Shown piece by piece: positions 4,722 through 6,304 of a stretch of 6,304 nt of DNA. The notes under the pieces are model-generated. The model worked only from the letters and a program-made list of their open reading frames with translations. It was not told the origin of the DNA and made no database searches. Position numbers and translations under genes: made by a program. Where the stretch lies: assembly GCA_946886245.1 (NCBI GenBank), contig CAMPIF010000264.1:1-6304 (forward strand), read 5' to 3'. This DNA comes from Ectopseudomonas composti. GTDB lineage: Bacteria; Pseudomonadota; Gammaproteobacteria; Pseudomonadales; Pseudomonadaceae. How positions within the stretch are numbered: position 1 is the stretch's first letter; each line of letters opens with the position of its first letter.

Positions 4722-5207
4722 ATGGCCTCCCCTGACAAACAGAAGAAGCGCGCCCAGCGGGCCAAGACCAAAGCGAAGCAGAACCGCATGGGCAAGCCCA
4801 AGGCGCAGGCCAATGTCGTCCATCCGATTCTCGCCAACCCGTTGATCAATGAGCCGTTCGATGATGTCGAGATCGACCTGAGCACCTTCGATTTCAAGGA
4901 CATCGAGGAGAATGGCTTCGACCCTGCGCATTTCGATGACCTGTTCCAGGCCATGAAAGCCGGCGAGGGCATCAGCCTGCTCGCCCTGTGCCTGATATTC
5001 CTGCAGTACCCGGTGCTGGAGTTGGTGGTCGCCGAGGAGTCGGAAGAGGCCGCGACCGACTTCATGATGGGCCTGCTGATCGTCTACCGCGGCATCTTCC
5101 ACGATGAAGACGAAGACGCCGCGATCACCTGGATCGGCAGCGACGCCTTCCAGAGCGCCTATAACGAAGCGTCGCTGATCCTGCAGAAGAAGAACGCCCG
5201 CGCCTGA
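4722..5207 (+). CDS. conserved-looking hypothetical protein with basic N-terminus and acidic body
   Basis: I do not recognise the family. The 161-residue product has two contrasting parts. Residues 1-30 (MASPDKQKKRAQRAKTKAKQ...) are extremely Lys/Arg-rich and probably disordered, as in nucleic-acid- or ribosome-binding tails. Residues 45-161 are acidic and look helical, with FDDVEIDLSTFDFKDIEENG, a hydrophobic stretch ISLLALCLIFLQYPVLELVV (84-103), then FMMGLLIVYRGIF and an HDEDEDAA patch. The hydrophobic stretch is interrupted by Gln and Pro and lies in an otherwise soluble protein, so I read it as a buried helix rather than a membrane anchor. The start at ATG 4722 is chosen for AAGGAA eight bases upstream; the frame is open to 4626, but that would include the promoter. 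It converges on the VOC gene with only 13 bp between stop codons. Confidence 0.85.
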   Translation: MASPDKQKKRAQRAKTKAKQNRMGKPKAQANVVHPILANPLINEPFDDVEIDLSTFDFKDIEENGFDPAHFDDLFQAMKAGEGISLLALCLIFLQYPVLELVVAEESEEAATDFMMGLLIVYRGIFHDEDEDAAITWIGSDAFQSAYNEASLILQKKNARA

Positions 5208-5224
5208 TCCGCCACGCCGATCAG
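5204..5224. terminator. weak inverted repeat spanning two convergent stop codons
   Basis: CTGATC (5204-5209) and GATCAG (5219-5224) flank a nine-base GC-rich loop, and each arm carries the TGA of one of the two converging genes. It could be a shared bidirectional terminator for the very short gap, but the 6-bp stem is weak and T-runs are short (CCTTTC on the plus side). Confidence 0.3.
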
Positions 5225-5700
5225 CCTTTCAGCGCCGCCTCGATGCTGGCGATGTCGATCTTGCTCATGGTCATCATCGCCTCGAAGGCGCGCTTGGCGG
5301 CCGCGCGGTCAGGGCTGGCGATGGCGGCGCTGAGGAGGCGCGGGGTGATCTGCCAGGAGAGGCCCCATTTGTCCTTGCACCAGCCACATTCACTGGCCTG
5401 GCCGCCGTGGTCGATGATCGCGTGCCACAGGCGATCCGTCTCGGCCTGATCGTCGGTGGCGACCTGAAACGAGAACGCCTCGTTGTGCTGGAATGCCGGG
5501 CCGCCATTCAGACCCAGGCAGGGAATGCCCATCACGCTGAACTCCACCGTCAACACATCGCCTTGCTGGCCACTGGGGTAGTCACCGGGCGCATGGTGGA
5601 CCGCCAGCACGGCGCTGTCGGGAAAGGTCTTGGCGTAGAAGGTCGCAGCCTCCAGCGCGTCGCGGTCGTACCAGAGGCAGATGGCGTTCTTGCTGGTCAT
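5221..5700 (-). CDS. VOC-fold protein, PhnB / 3-dmu-9_3-mt family
   Basis: The 159-residue product has the two-repeat vicinal-oxygen-chelate fold of the PhnB-like family, often labelled by the misleading name 3-demethylubiquinone-9 3-methyltransferase. Characteristic stretches are LWYDRDALEAATFYAKTFPDS near the N-terminus (9-29), the GLNGGPAFQHNEAFSFQV strand region (63-80), CGWCKDKWGLSWQITPRLL (105-123) and the C-terminal helix DRAAAKRAFEAMMTMSKIDI typical of the subgroup. Length is complete for the family. The start at ATG 5700 has GGGAGA about six bases upstream and gives the usual MTSKNAICLWYD start. Enzyme activity is not established for most members; none is claimed here. The ribosome site lies partly in a hairpin immediately before the start codon, and the gene is 78 bases downstream of another minus-strand gene, so they may be co-transcribed. 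Confidence 0.92.
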   Translation of the reverse strand: MTSKNAICLWYDRDALEAATFYAKTFPDSAVLAVHHAPGDYPSGQQGDVLTVEFSVMGIPCLGLNGGPAFQHNEAFSFQVATDDQAETDRLWHAIIDHGGQASECGWCKDKWGLSWQITPRLLSAAIASPDRAAAKRAFEAMMTMSKIDIASIEAALKG

Positions 5701-5701
5701 C

Positions 5702-5731
5702 CTGAGTCTCCCGCCATGGGTTGAGACTCAG
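5702..5731 (-). promoter_or_regulatory. 9-bp-stem hairpin covering the ribosome site of the VOC gene
   Basis: On the minus strand, CTGAGTCTC (5731-5723) and GAGACTCAG (5710-5702) are perfect reverse complements around a 12-base loop, ending one base before the ATG at 5700. The purine-rich ribosome site GGGAGA straddles the loop and the 3' arm, so pairing would hide it and could control translation. As DNA it could equally be an operator for a dimeric regulator. An 8-bp palindrome GTCTAGAC (5734-5741) lies just upstream on the transcript. Confidence 0.55.
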
Positions 5732-5778
5732 CAGTCTAGACGGCAGTGACGCGCAGGCTTGTCCTTGCCTGTTCGTCG

Positions 5779-6304
5779 TTACGGCTGCGGTTCTGTCATC
5801 CAGAACATCGGGAACTGATCGAAGGGGTAGTGCTTGCCATCGTAGCGGACGGTGGTGCTGACCTTGCGTAGCACGGGCTCCTGCCGGCCAGCACGAACAT
5901 GAGCGGTTAGCATCAGGTCGGCGTAGCCATGAGCATGCTTGGGCCCAAGGCCCAGCGTCAGGTCGGCTCGCTCCGATTGGAAGTCACTATCCGTGACACA
6001 GGACGTGCCCTTTAGCGTCGTCCACGAATACAGATAGGTGGCAAACACTGGCCTCAGCCGAGGCCCTTGCGGTGCCACCAGCGTTAGCAGATCGTTAAAG
6101 CCGGCATCCGGACAGCTCGCCCCGCGCGCGACACTGCGCACCACCACGCCGAACGCGCGAACGCCTGGCGCCAGGTGATAGCGCGCGGTATCCAGCCACA
6201 GGCTACCGGCATCTATTTCCAGTGCGGCATCTTCGCCAAGGTAGTCGTCATAACGTTCGCGCAATTGCCCGCTCTGCGTGTCCACCTTCGCCACCAGCCA
6301 GTTG
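5779..6304 (-). CDS. hypothetical protein, C-terminal part (5' end outside window)
   Basis: The frame is open from the right edge to TAA 5781-5779, giving 174 residues beginning NWLVAKVDTQSG. The GTG at 6294 is inside this open frame and should not be taken as the start. I do not recognise the family. The visible part looks like a beta-rich soluble domain: alternating hydrophobic and polar residues, many aromatics (FATYLYSWTTL, YPFDQFPMFWMTEPQP at the end), and two cysteines (GASCPDAG and GTSCVTDSD) that could form a disulfide if the protein is exported. The upstream phrase GQLRERYDDYLGEDAALEID resembles the amphipathic spacing of a mature envelope protein, but no signal peptide can be seen because the N-terminus is missing. 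It lies upstream of the VOC gene on the same strand. Confidence 0.75.
   Translation of the reverse strand, partial: NWLVAKVDTQSGQLRERYDDYLGEDAALEIDAGSLWLDTARYHLAPGVRAFGVVVRSVARGASCPDAGFNDLLTLVAPQGPRLRPVFATYLYSWTTLKGTSCVTDSDFQSERADLTLGLGPKHAHGYADLMLTAHVRAGRQEPVLRKVSTTVRYDGKHYPFDQFPMFWMTEPQP

Noticed and set aside
4395..5102. 235-residue minus-strand open frame
   Set aside because: It is antisense to the end of the solute-binding protein gene and most of the 161-residue gene. The plus-strand genes have signal peptide, ribosome site and promoter evidence.
1..6304. Mobile element, CRISPR array, tRNA or rRNA
   Set aside because: I found no transposase-like frame, terminal repeats with target duplications, regularly spaced repeats or tRNA-like cloverleaf. 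The one deletion remnant (1677-1784) has no element beside it.

Overview
The window looks like ordinary chromosome from a GC-rich gammaproteobacterium, most likely Pseudomonas or a close relative. This is an inference from strong G/C bias at third codon positions, AGGAG-like ribosome sites, and the kind of genes present (an Old Yellow Enzyme with a MerR regulator, a signal-peptide-bearing solute-binding protein, a PhnB-like VOC protein, lineage-type hypotheticals). I see no tRNA, rRNA, CRISPR array, insertion sequence or phage gene.

Left part (1-1460): the window opens inside a plus-strand flavin/NAD(P)H reductase with a C-terminal plant-type [2Fe-2S] domain (stop at 932-934). About 310 bases without a convincing gene follow. 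Then comes a strong hairpin (1246-1277) that ends a small minus-strand gene for a 57-residue unknown protein (1284-1457). That small gene has a clear ribosome site and an AT-rich upstream region with inverted repeats.

Middle (1677-3678): a minus-strand regulator/enzyme pair. A MerR-family regulator (3174-3626) lies upstream of an ene-reductase-type NADH:flavin oxidoreductase (1785-3020). The oxidoreductase has a textbook MerR-activated promoter: TTGACA, a 19-bp spacer holding a 16-bp palindrome, then TAAGGT. A second, 18-bp palindrome sharing a 10-bp core lies upstream of the regulator gene itself. Directly after the oxidoreductase stop codon, in the same frame, is a 35-codon remnant encoding the C-terminal helix-turn-helix end of an AraC-family regulator whose remainder is missing.

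Right part (3783-6304): a plus-strand periplasmic solute-binding protein (3783-4517) without visible permease or ATPase genes. A plus-strand hypothetical protein with a very basic N-terminus and acidic body (4722-5207) has its own likely promoter. A minus-strand PhnB/VOC-like protein (5221-5700) follows, with its ribosome site inside a 9-bp-stem hairpin. The last gene is the C-terminal part of an unrecognised minus-strand protein that runs off the right edge.

The most coherent system here is the MerR/ene-reductase unit. The likely logic is that MerR binds its own upstream region and activates the oxidoreductase in response to an unknown small molecule, plausibly an electrophile. The mercury-operon-like promoter geometry is directly visible; the inducer is not. 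I found no clearly new multi-gene system.
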